A DNA stretch of 64,000 nt from JACCYI01 sp963828075 (GCA_963828075.1 CAWHDH010000017.1:1116001-1180000); one strand, 5' to 3'; counted from the stretch's first letter, positions 35,346 to 44,163 are shown. Notes: generated from the sequence alone by a model not told the origin. A program made the numbers and translations.

Positions 35346-37121
35346 TCACCAGATGGCGTTCGCGGCGACCGCTATGAGGACACCGGTGTCGTGGGCGAGC
35401 GCGGAGACGTCGGCGTGCGAGGGCGCTCCCGGCCTGACGGAGTCGGGGCTCGGCTCGGGCTTGGCCGGGCGGGCGGCCCGCCGTGAGCGGCGATGCGGCT
35501 TGACGGGCCGCGGCGTGGCAGTGGGCTTCGGCGCCACGCTGCGCCGCGCCGGCCGCCGCGCGGCGCGCCGGACCGCCGCGAACGGGAACGGCTTGCGCGC
35601 CATCGCCATGACGGCCTGGGCGGTCACCCACACCGGCGTCTGGCGGCTCGTGCGGGAATAGCGGACCGAGCCGTCGGGCCCGACGAGCGACTCGAGGTAC
35701 GCGAGCGGCGAGCGCGAGCCGTTGCGCCGTACGGCCGCCGGATCGCGCCCCGCAGCGAGCAGCCCCTGTACCGCCCAGGCCGTCGACTGAGCGTTCGACG
35801 CCGAGCCCGGCTGCAGCGGGAAGCCGCCGTCCGCGTTCTGCCGGCGGACGAGGAAGGAGGCTGCGCGCTTGACCGTCGTGGTCCCGCGCCGCCCGGCGGC
35901 GACCAGCCCCTGCAGGGCGGCGCCGGTGTCGTCGACGCCCGACGGCCCGCCCCGGCCGCCGAAGTTGAAGCCGCCGTCGGGATTCGCCTGGCGCGCGATC
36001 CAGCGCGCCGCGGCGCGGACGTTGCGGTCGGTCGTCGGGCGCCCGGCGGCGCGCAGGGCGAGGATGGCGAACGCGGTCGTGTTGACGCGCCCGGCGAACG
36101 AGCCGTTCGCCCGCCGCTTGGCGACGAGGTCGGCGACGAGGTCGCGGGAGCCGACACGCGGCGGCCGGCCGGCCGCCGCCTGCAGCATGATCGTGCGCTC
36201 GAGCGCCCCGAGGTCGGTGAGGTCGCGGCCGTGCGCGGCGACGTAGTCCAGGACCGACCGACCGCCCTTGCGGACGTCGAGCGGGTTCCGGCCGGCCGCG
36301 GCGAGCCCGAGGCCCGCCCAGCCCGTGTGCAGCTGGGTCGAGGCCTGGCCGGGCGCGCCCGCGAAGCCGCCATCGGAGTTCTGGGCGCCGCGGAGGTAGT
36401 CGATCGTCTTGGCGGGCACGGCCGCGCCGGCGGGCGCCGGCGGCATCAGCGCCGGGCCGAGCACGGCGACCAGCGCGATCGCGGCGGCGACGGCCGGAGC
36501 GGCCGGCCGCCACGTGACCTCGAAGCGCGTCCGGTACCGGCGCAGCGCGCCGACCAGCGCCGGCCCGAAGGCGAGGCAGAACAGCACGTTGCCGGTCGCA
36601 TGGGCGATGTTGAACGGGACGCCGGCCGCGAACTGCGTGGCCAGCTTGGCGCTGGTGAGGTCCCCCGAGAAGGTGAGCCAGGTCGAGAGGTCCATGATCG
36701 CTCCGTAGAAGAGGCCGGCCGCGGCGCACGCGGCGGCGAGGGGGATCCGGCCGAGCTCCGGATAGCGGCGGCGGGTGACGTGCGCGAGCGCCGCGCCGGC
36801 CACGCCGACACCGCCCCAGGCGCCCATCTGCCACGGCGTCCACGGGCCCTGGCCGAAGAACAGGTTCGATGCGAGCGCACCGACGGCGCCGACCGCGAAT
36901 CCCGGCGCGCCGCCGAGCACGAAGCCCGTCAGGAACACGATGTCGGTCGTCGGCTTGATCGAGGGCAGCGGCGCGAAGGCGATCCGCCCGAGCGCGGCGA
37001 GCGCGGCGAGCGCGGCGACGAGCGCCAGCACGCGCGCGCTCGGGTGCGAGCGCTCGTACCAGGCGAACCCCGTCACGAGGGCGAAGACCAGCACGACCAG
37101 CGACGCGAGCAGCCAGCTCAT
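35346..37121 (-). CDS. ECF transporter S-like membrane domain fused to a terpenoid-cyclase-type toroid
   Basis: 591 aa in two parts. Residues about 1-225 contain six hydrophobic segments in the manner of ECF substrate-binding (S) components (TTDIVFLTGFVLGGAPGFAV, FNIAHATGNVLFCLAFGPAL). Residues about 240-510 form an alpha/alpha toroid of the squalene-cyclase/prenyltransferase class, with QNSDGGF, QANPDGGFNF and QNADGGFPL-type repeats; transcobalamin and intrinsic factor use the same fold. A Pro/Arg/Lys-rich tail ends with a short hydrophobic segment. It is the last gene of the riboswitch-controlled operon and overlaps the ATPase gene by 4 bp. No cyclase catalytic D-x-D-D is seen, so a binding role is more likely. 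Confidence 0.78.
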   Translation of the reverse strand: MSWLLASLVVLVFALVTGFAWYERSHPSARVLALVAALAALAALGRIAFAPLPSIKPTTDIVFLTGFVLGGAPGFAVGAVGALASNLFFGQGPWTPWQMGAWGGVGVAGAALAHVTRRRYPELGRIPLAAACAAAGLFYGAIMDLSTWLTFSGDLTSAKLATQFAAGVPFNIAHATGNVLFCLAFGPALVGALRRYRTRFEVTWRPAAPAVAAAIALVAVLGPALMPPAPAGAAVPAKTIDYLRGAQNSDGGFAGAPGQASTQLHTGWAGLGLAAAGRNPLDVRKGGRSVLDYVAAHGRDLTDLGALERTIMLQAAAGRPPRVGSRDLVADLVAKRRANGSFAGRVNTTAFAILALRAAGRPTTDRNVRAAARWIARQANPDGGFNFGGRGGPSGVDDTGAALQGLVAAGRRGTTTVKRAASFLVRRQNADGGFPLQPGSASNAQSTAWAVQGLLAAGRDPAAVRRNGSRSPLAYLESLVGPDGSVRYSRTSRQTPVWVTAQAVMAMARKPFPFAAVRRAARRPARRSVAPKPTATPRPVKPHRRSRRAARPAKPEPSPDSVRPGAPSHADVSALAHDTGVLIAVAANAIW

Positions 37122-38692
37122 GCGGGCACCCCCTCGCGGTCGGCGGCGAGCACCGCGGCGCCCTGCGCCGGCAGCAGCGCGCCGCCGGCGCCGCCGAGGA
37201 CGCGGGCGGTCTGGGTGGCGAAGTACCAGCCGCCGGCGAGGATCTCGGCCGCCGGCGCGTCGGCCACCGGCACCCCGTCGCCGAGCAGGATCACCCGCTC
37301 CGCGAAGGCGGCGGCGAACTCGACATCGTGCGTCGCCACGAGGACGGCGGCGCCGCCGCCGGCGAGCCTGGAGATCGCCGCGACGAGCTCGTCGCGGTGC
37401 GCGCGGTCCATCCCGCGGGTCGGCTCGTCGAGGCAGACGACCGCGGGCGGCTCGCCGCCCGCGAGGACGACGGCCAGCGCGAGGCGCTGTCGCTCGCCGC
37501 CGGAGAGGTCGCGCGGATGGCGGCCCGCGAGATGGGCGAGCCCCGTGGCGGCGAGCGCCTCGGGGGAGAGCTCGTCGCCGACGCGGTCGCGGACGAAGTA
37601 GTCACCCGGGTGCTGCATCAGCAGCGCGACCCGGCCCGCGGTGTGCAGGCGGCCGCGGGTCGGGCGCAGCAGGCCGGCGGCGTGGCGCAGGAGCGTCGAC
37701 TTGCCGGCCCCGTTGCGGCCCATCAGCGCGACGCGCTCGCCGGGCGCGACCGCCAGCGAGACGTCGCGCAGGACGGCCGGACCGCGTTTGATCTCGTGCC
37801 AGACGCCGTCGAACCGGAGCGCCGGGGCCGGCGTGTCGCGCGACGCCGGCACGCCCGCCGGCACCCGCACGGCGAGCGGGCCGAGCGCCGCCCGCGCCTG
37901 TTTGACCGAGACCGGCAGCGGCGCGAGCCCGGCGCGCGAGAACAGCTCGGCCGCCGGCGTCCGCAGCCCCGGTGCCTCGCGATCGGCCCAGGCCAGGAAC
38001 CCGTGCGGGTCGGCGTCGCAGACGACGGCGCCGCCCGCCATCGCGATCACGCGGTCGGCGGCCGCGAGGCAGCGGTCGAGGCGGTGCTCGGCGAGGACGA
38101 CCGCCGTCCCCCACTCCTCGTTGAGCCGGCGCAGCACCCCGAGCAGCTCGTCGCCCGCGACCGGGTCGAGTTGCGACGTCGGCTCGTCGAGCAGCAGCAG
38201 CCGCGGGCGGCCGGCGAGCGCGGCCCCGAGTGCGACGCGCTGCAGCTCGCCGCCCGAGAGCTCGTGGGTCGGCCGGTCGAGCAGGCCGGCGATGCCGAGC
38301 GCGAGCGCCGCCTCCTCGACACCGCGCGCGACGGCGGGCGCCGCCCACCCGCGGTTCTCGAGCGGGAAGGCGAGCTCGGAGCGGACCGTGCCGAGGACGA
38401 CCTGCGTCTCGGGGTCCTGGAACAGCGTGCCGGCGACCGCGGCCAGGTCCGCGGGCCCGTGGACGCGGACGTCGAGCCCGCCGACCCGCAGGCGCCCGGC
38501 GAACTCGCCGCCGTGGAAGTGCGGGACGAGGCCGGCGGCGGCGCGCAGCAGCGTCGACTTGCCCGATCCGGACGCGCCGGCGAGGACGACGAACTCCCCC
38601 GGCGCGATGTCGAGCGACACGTCGCGCAGCGCCTGGACCGGGTCGGCGGGATAGGTGTAGGTGACGCGCTCGAAGGACAGCAGGGCGGTCAT
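37118..38692 (-). CDS. ECF transporter ATPase, two ATP-binding domains fused
   Basis: Energises the ECF importer. 524 aa with two complete ABC modules: first Walker A GASGSGKST near residue 41, signature LSGGELQR, Walker B LLLLDEPTSQLD and HRLDR; second Walker A GRNGAGKST near 326, signature LSGGERQR near 395, Walker B VVCLDEPTRGMD and ATHD. The fusion replaces the usual EcfA1/EcfA2 pair. ATG at 38692; overlaps ecfT by 4 bp and the S-toroid gene by 4 bp. Confidence 0.92.
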   Translation of the reverse strand: MTALLSFERVTYTYPADPVQALRDVSLDIAPGEFVVLAGASGSGKSTLLRAAAGLVPHFHGGEFAGRLRVGGLDVRVHGPADLAAVAGTLFQDPETQVVLGTVRSELAFPLENRGWAAPAVARGVEEAALALGIAGLLDRPTHELSGGELQRVALGAALAGRPRLLLLDEPTSQLDPVAGDELLGVLRRLNEEWGTAVVLAEHRLDRCLAAADRVIAMAGGAVVCDADPHGFLAWADREAPGLRTPAAELFSRAGLAPLPVSVKQARAALGPLAVRVPAGVPASRDTPAPALRFDGVWHEIKRGPAVLRDVSLAVAPGERVALMGRNGAGKSTLLRHAAGLLRPTRGRLHTAGRVALLMQHPGDYFVRDRVGDELSPEALAATGLAHLAGRHPRDLSGGERQRLALAVVLAGGEPPAVVCLDEPTRGMDRAHRDELVAAISRLAGGGAAVLVATHDVEFAAAFAERVILLGDGVPVADAPAAEILAGGWYFATQTARVLGGAGGALLPAQGAAVLAADREGVPA

Positions 38693-39555
38693 CGCGCGAT
38701 CCCCCGGCGGTCGGCGAACGGCAGCAGCGCCGCCACCGCCAGCGCGGCGGCGAGGCCGAGCACGCTCGCGTCCACGGGCACCTCGAGCCGCGGGTAGGCG
38801 GCGAAGCCCTCCCAGTCGCCGGCCAGCGAGCCGACCGCCAGCGCGGCGAGACCGAGGGTCGCGGCGGCGAAGCCGACGTCGTGGCGCGACCACGCCCGCC
38901 GCACGTGCGGCGGCCTGACCATCCCCCCGTAGCCGCGCACCTCGAGCGTCGCCGCCACGTCGACGGCGCGGTCGAGCGCCCCGGTGGTGACCGCGCGGAC
39001 GAGCGCGAGCCGCGGGGCCGGCGCGCCGCCGCGGCAGCGCTGCGCGTCGCGCAGGCGCCGGGCGTCGCGCGCGAGCACGGGCACCAGCCGCGTGGCGATC
39101 GCGGCGGTGAGCGCCGACCGGAGCCCGAGCCGGCGGAAGGAGCGCAGCAGCTCGTCGGGATCGACGGCAGCGCTCAGGAGCGCCCCGCAGCCGAGCGCGA
39201 TCGCCGCCCGCAGGCCGAGCATGGCGCCGTACGCGGTCGCCTCGAGCGTCACGTCGAGCTTCCCGAACGGCGGCACCGACCATCCGCGTACGAGCACCGT
39301 CAGCCCTTCGCGGACCACGAGCGCGTTGACGACCGCGATGAACAGGCCGAACGGCACGCCGACGACCGTCACCATCCACGTGACCTCGCGCGCGACGCCG
39401 GCCCCCGCCGCGGCGGCCAGGAGCGCGCCGAGCAGCGCGAGCAGGACGAGGGGGTGCTCAACGCTCAGCGTGGCGGCGGCCAGGACGAGGCAGAACGCCG
39501 CTCCGATCCCGGCACGCGCCGCGTGCAGCGGGCTCGCGCGCCGCCGGTAGGTCAT
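38689..39555 (-). CDS. ecfT: ECF transporter transmembrane (T) component
   Basis: 288 aa with about six hydrophobic segments. The cytoplasmic coupling helices with Ala-Arg-Gly-type signatures are represented by ARDARRLRDAQRCRGGAPAP and ATLEVRGYGG. It couples the fused ATPase to the S component. The ATG overlaps the upstream lipoprotein stop by one base (TGATG) and its end overlaps the ATPase start by 4 bp. Confidence 0.88.
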   Translation of the reverse strand: MTYRRRASPLHAARAGIGAAFCLVLAAATLSVEHPLVLLALLGALLAAAAGAGVAREVTWMVTVVGVPFGLFIAVVNALVVREGLTVLVRGWSVPPFGKLDVTLEATAYGAMLGLRAAIALGCGALLSAAVDPDELLRSFRRLGLRSALTAAIATRLVPVLARDARRLRDAQRCRGGAPAPRLALVRAVTTGALDRAVDVAATLEVRGYGGMVRPPHVRRAWSRHDVGFAAATLGLAALAVGSLAGDWEGFAAYPRLEVPVDASVLGLAAALAVAALLPFADRRGIAR

Positions 39556-40517
39556 CAGCCGGTCGCCTCCGGGCTCGCCACGGCGTCGGGATCCACCGCC
39601 GGCGCGGGCACCGCGCGGCCGTCCTCGATGGCGAGCGCGAAGCGACCGCCGAGCACGCCCTCCTCGAGCGCGGCCGCCGCGGCCGCGAGCCCGACCTCGT
39701 CGGTCCCGGTCACCAGCCACACGGGCCGCGACTCGCCCTTGCGGGTGGCGGCGACGAGCCCGGCCCCGGCGCCGATCGTGCGCGCGACGCGCCCGCGCGG
39801 ATCGAGGACCTCGAGCGTGCGGCCGTCCTTGGCGGGCCGGACGTAGACCCCGGACGCCTCGGGTCCGCGCTCGAGCGTGAGCGCGGTCGGATCGAGGCGC
39901 AGGTCGCTCCAGCGGCCGACGAGCACGCGCAGCACGCCGCCCTCGTCGCGCTGGGAGAGCGCCGCGCGCGACGTCGCCTTGACATCGGCCCGCTCGAGCC
40001 GCTCGGCGACCTCGTCGCATTCGCGCTTTGCGGCGTCGACGCACTCCAGCCGCACCGGGATCCGCTTGCCGCGCGAGCCCGAGAGGAACGGCTCGGGGAA
40101 GGACCCGACGACGGCCGGGATCCGCATCGCCGCCCCCCAGTCGTGCAGGTCCCACCAGACGCGATCGCCGGCCGAGAGCTTGAACTCCGCGGCTCCGACG
40201 TCGGACTCGATGCCGTTGACGTAGTAGAACCAGTCGACCGGCCGGCTGCCCTGCCGCCCGCCCGCCCGGCCCTCGATCGATTGCACGAACGTGCCGCCGT
40301 AGCGGCTGCCGATGTCGGCCTTGCGCTGGAGCAGTCGCATGACCGTGTCGTCGCGCCGCAGCGAGCGTTGCCTCCCGTCGGCCACCGGCTGATCGCCGAA
40401 GCTCTCGGTGACCCGCAACTCGACGCTCGCATCCTCCGAAGCGCCGCCGCCCAGGCCGCAGCCCACCGCGCCCAGCGCGACCAGCAGGGTGGCCAGGAGC
40501 GCGGCGACGCGGGTCAT
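39555..40517 (-). CDS. Lipoprotein with transcobalamin C-domain-like (DUF4430) region
   Basis: 320 aa. Signal peptide with lipobox (ALGAVGC, Cys near residue 20) followed by GGG linker, so anchored outside the membrane. Residues about 30-125 contain VMRLLQRKADI, DWFYYVNGIESDVGAAEF and LSAGDRVWWDLHDW, the pattern of DUF4430 (transcobalamin-like C-terminal domain). The rest is of unknown fold and includes GSFPEPFLSG. It overlaps genes on both sides. Proposed role: capture of cobalamin or a corrinoid at the surface for the ECF importer. Confidence 0.78.
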   Translation of the reverse strand: MTRVAALLATLLVALGAVGCGLGGGASEDASVELRVTESFGDQPVADGRQRSLRRDDTVMRLLQRKADIGSRYGGTFVQSIEGRAGGRQGSRPVDWFYYVNGIESDVGAAEFKLSAGDRVWWDLHDWGAAMRIPAVVGSFPEPFLSGSRGKRIPVRLECVDAAKRECDEVAERLERADVKATSRAALSQRDEGGVLRVLVGRWSDLRLDPTALTLERGPEASGVYVRPAKDGRTLEVLDPRGRVARTIGAGAGLVAATRKGESRPVWLVTGTDEVGLAAAAAALEEGVLGGRFALAIEDGRAVPAPAVDPDAVASPEATG

Positions 40518-41239
40518 CGCACCGTGACGTGGCGCCCGAACGAGCGGACGGTGCCGGTCTTCTCGGCCCACACCGCCAGCTCGCCGCGAGCCGCCGACGG
40601 CACGCGGACCTCCGCGACCCCGTCCTCGCCCGTCGTCGCCATCTCGGAGCCGAGGTGGACCGTCGCCCCCTCGACGAGCACGCCGCGGCCGGCGTCGTCG
40701 AAGCCGCGGACCGTGACGCGCAGATCGCCGTCCGCGTCGACGGTGCGCTCGGCGGGGGATGCCTCGAGGGTCCGCTGGCACGCGTCGCTGGACGAGAGGA
40801 CGCACCAGTACCAGGTGACCCGCTGGCCGTCGCGCAACCGCTTGCCGTCCCCGAACGCCCCGGAGAGATCGGCGGCCGGCGCGGTTCCCGCCCTGCGGCC
40901 GACCTTGTACACCCAGCCGTTCTGCCCGCGGTTGCGGTCGGGACCGACCTGCTGGACGAACAGCCCGCCCGCGTCGCGCACCGAGCGCCCGCACGAGCCG
41001 TAGTCCTTGAGCACGATGCGGGCTCGGAGGCCGAGCAGCGCCGCCAGCGGGGTCCGTGCGGAGACGGCACAGCGGTGGCCGCCGACCTTCGGCCGCTGCT
41101 TGCGCAGCTCGACCTCCTGCGGGCCGACGAGGGTGCCCAGCCGCCCGACGACGAGCACGTCGACCGAGGCGGCGGACGCCGCCGCGGGAGCGCCGAGGAC
41201 GGCGACCGCCACCAGCAGGCTGAGCGCGGCGCGCCTCAT
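40514..41239 (-). CDS. Exported DUF4430-like protein
   Basis: 241 aa with a signal peptide (LSLLVAVAVLGAPAAASA). Residues about 90-150 carry the same kind of signature as its neighbour: GGLFVQQVGPDRNRGQNGWV, YKVGRRAGTAPAADLSGAFG and DGQRVTWYWC. The C-terminal 75 residues look like an Ig/CNA-B-type domain (GRGVLVEGATVHLGSEMATT). No anchor is visible. It starts and ends in 4-bp overlaps with adjacent genes. Confidence 0.72.
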   Translation of the reverse strand: MRRAALSLLVAVAVLGAPAAASAASVDVLVVGRLGTLVGPQEVELRKQRPKVGGHRCAVSARTPLAALLGLRARIVLKDYGSCGRSVRDAGGLFVQQVGPDRNRGQNGWVYKVGRRAGTAPAADLSGAFGDGKRLRDGQRVTWYWCVLSSSDACQRTLEASPAERTVDADGDLRVTVRGFDDAGRGVLVEGATVHLGSEMATTGEDGVAEVRVPSAARGELAVWAEKTGTVRSFGRHVTVR

Positions 41240-42357
41240 CGGACGGTGAACACCACCCGGCTGCGGCCGCGCGCGAGGAGGTCGCGGTTCCCGGCCCGGT
41301 CGACCGCGATGACGTCCAGGACGTAGCGGCCGCGGCCGAGCGCCTCGGGCAGCAGGTACGTGAAGTCGGCGGCCTCGCCGGCGTTGAACGCGGCGACGGC
41401 GCGGCCGCACCGCATCCGGCGGAAGGTCTCCCGGCGGCCGGAGAAGTACGCGCACCGGCCGTGGTCGCTGTGGGTCAGGCGCAGCTTGACGAAGGCGATG
41501 CCGGAGGGATCGCTCGCGTTGATCTTGAGCTCGCGCGGGCCGTTGCCGGCGGCGAAGCGCGCTCCCTCGGCGATGCCGGCGATGCGGCCGACGGGGAGGT
41601 ACGTGTCCTTGGCCGCCCCCTGGGCCGGCGGCGCCGCGGGCGCCGGAGGCTGGCCGGCCGGCGGCGCGGTGACGGTGATCGGCTCGCCCGCCGAGGGGGC
41701 GTCCGGCGCCTTGGATGCCTTCACGGAGAAGCTGCCGGCCTGGTCGAAGCGGAGCGTCGCGGTCCCGTCGGCCGCGGTCGTCGCGGTCGCCCCGCCGCCG
41801 CTGACCGTGGCGCCCGCGACGGGCGTCCGGTCGCCCTCGCCGGCGCCGCCGGTCGCGGAGCGGTATTCGACGACGGTCACCGTGACCGGCGAGCCGCGCT
41901 CCGCCGTCGCGGGCAGCCCTTCGACGTCGAGCGGGAACACCGTCGGAGCGTACGACGGCGCGGGTGAGCGGTCGACGAGCATCAGCACCTCGTCGTTCTC
42001 GGAGAGCCGGTCGTCGCAGATGCCGCCGCCGCGCTTGTAGCCACCCGTTCCCTTGTCGAGCCACTCGGCCCAGTAGTCGGAATCCTCGAACGTATGGGTC
42101 TCGCCGAGGATCGTGCTCGTGAACGTCTGGCGATCCCAGTTGCCCCGGGTCGCCGCCTCGATCGCCGCCGCGGCGCTGTCGCCGGGGCAGCCGTTGCCGG
42201 GCGCAGGGTCGGGGCCGAGGGTCACGCGCGTGCGCTCGAGCAGCGTGCCGTCCTGGCCTTCGACGCGCACGGTGACGGTCGGCGCCGCCGCGGCCGGCGC
42301 CGCGAAGACGAGGACGGCCAGCAGTCCAGCCGCCGTGCCGGAGAGTCGTGGATGCAT
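41236..42357 (-). CDS. Exported DUF4430-like protein, first gene of the B12-riboswitch operon
   Basis: 373 aa with a signal peptide (GLLAVLVFAAPAAAA). N-terminal half carries TFTSTILGETHTFEDSDYW and DRLSENDEVLMLVD, as in DUF4430 proteins. A linker rich in Pro/Ala/Gly (about residues 225-255) leads to a C-terminal Ig-like domain (LRLTHSDHGRCAYFSG, YVLDVIAVDRAGNRDLLARG). The ATG at 42357 directly follows the riboswitch. The four-base ATGA overlap with the next gene suggests translational coupling down the operon. Confidence 0.75.
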   Translation of the reverse strand: MHPRLSGTAAGLLAVLVFAAPAAAAPTVTVRVEGQDGTLLERTRVTLGPDPAPGNGCPGDSAAAAIEAATRGNWDRQTFTSTILGETHTFEDSDYWAEWLDKGTGGYKRGGGICDDRLSENDEVLMLVDRSPAPSYAPTVFPLDVEGLPATAERGSPVTVTVVEYRSATGGAGEGDRTPVAGATVSGGGATATTAADGTATLRFDQAGSFSVKASKAPDAPSAGEPITVTAPPAGQPPAPAAPPAQGAAKDTYLPVGRIAGIAEGARFAAGNGPRELKINASDPSGIAFVKLRLTHSDHGRCAYFSGRRETFRRMRCGRAVAAFNAGEAADFTYLLPEALGRGRYVLDVIAVDRAGNRDLLARGRSRVVFTVR

Positions 42358-42360
42358 CAG

Positions 42361-42374
42361 GAAAGGCCCCTTTC
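42361..42374 (-). promoter_or_regulatory. Hairpin before the first gene of the B12-controlled operon
   Basis: GAAAGGCCCCTTTC: 5-6 bp stem directly upstream of the ATG at 42357, covering the only purine-rich stretch (GGAAAGGGG on the minus strand) that could serve as ribosome site. Fits a riboswitch that represses translation when cobalamin is bound. Confidence 0.45.
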
Positions 42375-42390
42375 CGCGAGGGCTTCGTGT

Positions 42391-42565
42391 GGTGGACGCG
42401 GTCGGAGGGAGGTCTCCTGGCTTCCGGGCCGAACTCTCCGCGCCTTCCCGCGCCCCGTCGGCGGTGCAGTGGCCGGGCTCCCTGGGTCGAGAGCACCATG
42501 CGTGAGAGCGTCCCCGGTGACAGTGGCGGGTCCGCGCCGGATTCTCACCGGCTTCCCTGTCCACC
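42391..42565 (-). promoter_or_regulatory. Cobalamin riboswitch
   Basis: Aptamer of the cobalamin class on the minus strand. P1 forms between GGTGGAC (42565-42559) and GTCCACC (42397-42391), perfect over 7 bp. The B12 box region reads GCCGGTGAGAATCCGGC (42552-42536) followed by GACCCGCCACTGT, and the 3' side ends with the conserved GCCAGGAGACC before P1. A possible -10 element TAACAT lies at 42588-42583; I found no good -35. It controls the operon running from 42357 to 35346. The divergent adenosyltransferase gene starts 40 bp from its 5' side. Confidence 0.93.
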
Positions 42566-42604
42566 GACCTGAACGAAAGGTCATGTTACCGTCCGTCGAG
42601 CGCG

Positions 42605-43159
42605 ATGACGGTCAATCTCACACGCATCTACACCCGGCTCGGCGACGACGGCGAGACGCATCTCGGCGACATGAGCCGCGTGCCCAAGACGCACCCGCGC
42701 ATCGAGGCCTACGGGACGGTCGACGAGCTCAACGCCCAGCTCGGCGTCGCGCTTGCGCAGGGCGGCCTGCCGGACGGCTACACGGACTGGCTCGCGCGGA
42801 TCCAGAACGACCTCTTCGACGTCGGCGCCGACATCTCGGTCCCCCACGGCGGCGACCGCGAGCGGCTGCGGGTCCGGCCCGAGCAGACCGCGTGGCTCGA
42901 GGCGGCGTGCGACGAGGTCAACGCGACGCTCGCGCCGCTGCGCTCGTTCGTGCTGCCGGGCGGGACGGCGGCGGCGGCGCAGCTGCACGTCTGCCGCACC
43001 GTCTGCCGGCGCGCCGAGCGCCGCACGATCGACTGCGGCGGCGAGATCAACGCCGAGTGCGTGAAGTACCTCAACCGGCTTTCCGACCTGCTGTTCATCC
43101 TCTCCCGCGGGGCCAACGGCCCGGCCGAGCCCCTCTGGGAACCCGGCCGCTACCAGTAG
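42605..43159 (+). CDS. Cob(I)yrinic acid a,c-diamide adenosyltransferase, PduO type
   Basis: Makes adenosylcobalamin from cob(I)alamin and ATP. 184 aa, usual length. The ATP-binding N-terminus TRLGDDGETHLGDMSRVPK, VDELNAQLG, DLFDVGADIS, RSFVLPGG, CRTVCRRAER and YLNRLSDLLFILSR are all family signatures. It is divergent from the riboswitch operon, which imports the likely substrate, so the two units fit one cobalamin salvage pathway. Not itself downstream of the riboswitch. Confidence 0.95.
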   Translation: MTVNLTRIYTRLGDDGETHLGDMSRVPKTHPRIEAYGTVDELNAQLGVALAQGGLPDGYTDWLARIQNDLFDVGADISVPHGGDRERLRVRPEQTAWLEAACDEVNATLAPLRSFVLPGGTAAAAQLHVCRTVCRRAERRTIDCGGEINAECVKYLNRLSDLLFILSRGANGPAEPLWEPGRYQ

Positions 43160-43198
43160 GAGTTTCACGCCGGCAGGCGAACCTGCCGATAATCCGGT

Positions 43199-43462
43199 AT
43201 GGCCACCGTCAAGTTCGAGCCGCTGATCATCCAGACCGACCGGTACCGCATCACCGGGACGGTCGCGGTCCCGACCGTCGGCCGCAACCGGCTGTCGGAC
43301 TACGCGAACGACCCTGAGCGCGAGTTCTTCGCGATCACCGACGCGACCCTCGCCCGCCTCGACGCACCGGACATGGTCGAGCAGATGGACTTCATCATGG
43401 TCGCGCGCCGGCAGATCCTGCTCGTCATGCCGGGCGACCACACCACCCTCCTGGACACCTAA
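43199..43462 (+). CDS. Small conserved protein, DUF6812-like, 87 aa
   Basis: Single beta-rich domain (IIQTDRYRITGTVAVPTVGR, NRLSDYANDPEREFFAITDA). The pattern matches a small family of unknown function found in Actinobacteria (possibly DUF6812). It follows the adenosyltransferase gene by 39 bp on the same strand and overlaps the convergent channel gene by 4 bp. Confidence 0.65.
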   Translation: MATVKFEPLIIQTDRYRITGTVAVPTVGRNRLSDYANDPEREFFAITDATLARLDAPDMVEQMDFIMVARRQILLVMPGDHTTLLDT

Positions 43463-44163
43463 TCCCGCTGCATGGCGTCGAGCCGCGCGGCGATCTCGTC
43501 CAGGCGCCGCTCGACGCCCTCCCACTCGCGCTGCTGCGCGCGCTGGGAGCGCATCAGCCGCTCCGCGGCCGCGGCGGTCATCGTGGCGATGAAGCCGATC
43601 CCCACGAACATCACCGCGATCGCGATGATGCGGCCCTCGTCGGTCTCCGGGAACGTGTCGCCGTACCCCACGGTGGTCACCGTGACGATCGCCCACCAGA
43701 CGCCGTCCCACGCCGAGAGGTCCTGCGACTCCTCGACCGCCGCGTAGGCGGCGCCGCCGCCGAGCACCGTCATCGTCGCGAACACGGCGGCGTCGCGGAT
43801 GCCCTCGGTCGAGAGGAACCGCCTGGTCAGCAGCCCGAGGCGCAGCAGGCGCAGGAGGCGCAGGAGGCGGAAGGCGCGCGCGGCCTGCATCGACGCCGGG
43901 AGGAACGGCGGCGTGAGGAGCACGATCGCCACCTCGAGCGGGTGCTCGCGAATCCATTCCCAACGGTCGTCGACGACGCGGAGCATCAGCACGATCTCGA
44001 CCAGGAAGGCGGTCCACACCACCCAGTTGAGGGTCGCGGCGATGGCATCCCACGACCGGCCGGCAGCGCTCTCCTCGATCGCGATGATCGGGATCGTCAG
44101 CAGCGCGGCGAGCAGGATCGGACCCTGCAGCCGGCGTTCCATGGCCTGCGCGCGCGCGTTCAC
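43459..44163 (-). CDS. Voltage-gated-type potassium channel
   Basis: 234 aa with five to six membrane helices, an S4-like positively charged helix (ARAFRLLRLLRLLRLGLLTR) and a pore with selectivity filter TVGYGD near residue 165. The C-terminal 35 residues form a charged coiled coil (REWEGVERRLDEIAARLDAM). Selective K+ permeation across the cytoplasmic membrane; gating properties unknown. Confidence 0.92.
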   Translation of the reverse strand: MNARAQAMERRLQGPILLAALLTIPIIAIEESAAGRSWDAIAATLNWVVWTAFLVEIVLMLRVVDDRWEWIREHPLEVAIVLLTPPFLPASMQAARAFRLLRLLRLLRLGLLTRRFLSTEGIRDAAVFATMTVLGGGAAYAAVEESQDLSAWDGVWWAIVTVTTVGYGDTFPETDEGRIIAIAVMFVGIGFIATMTAAAAERLMRSQRAQQREWEGVERRLDEIAARLDAMQRD

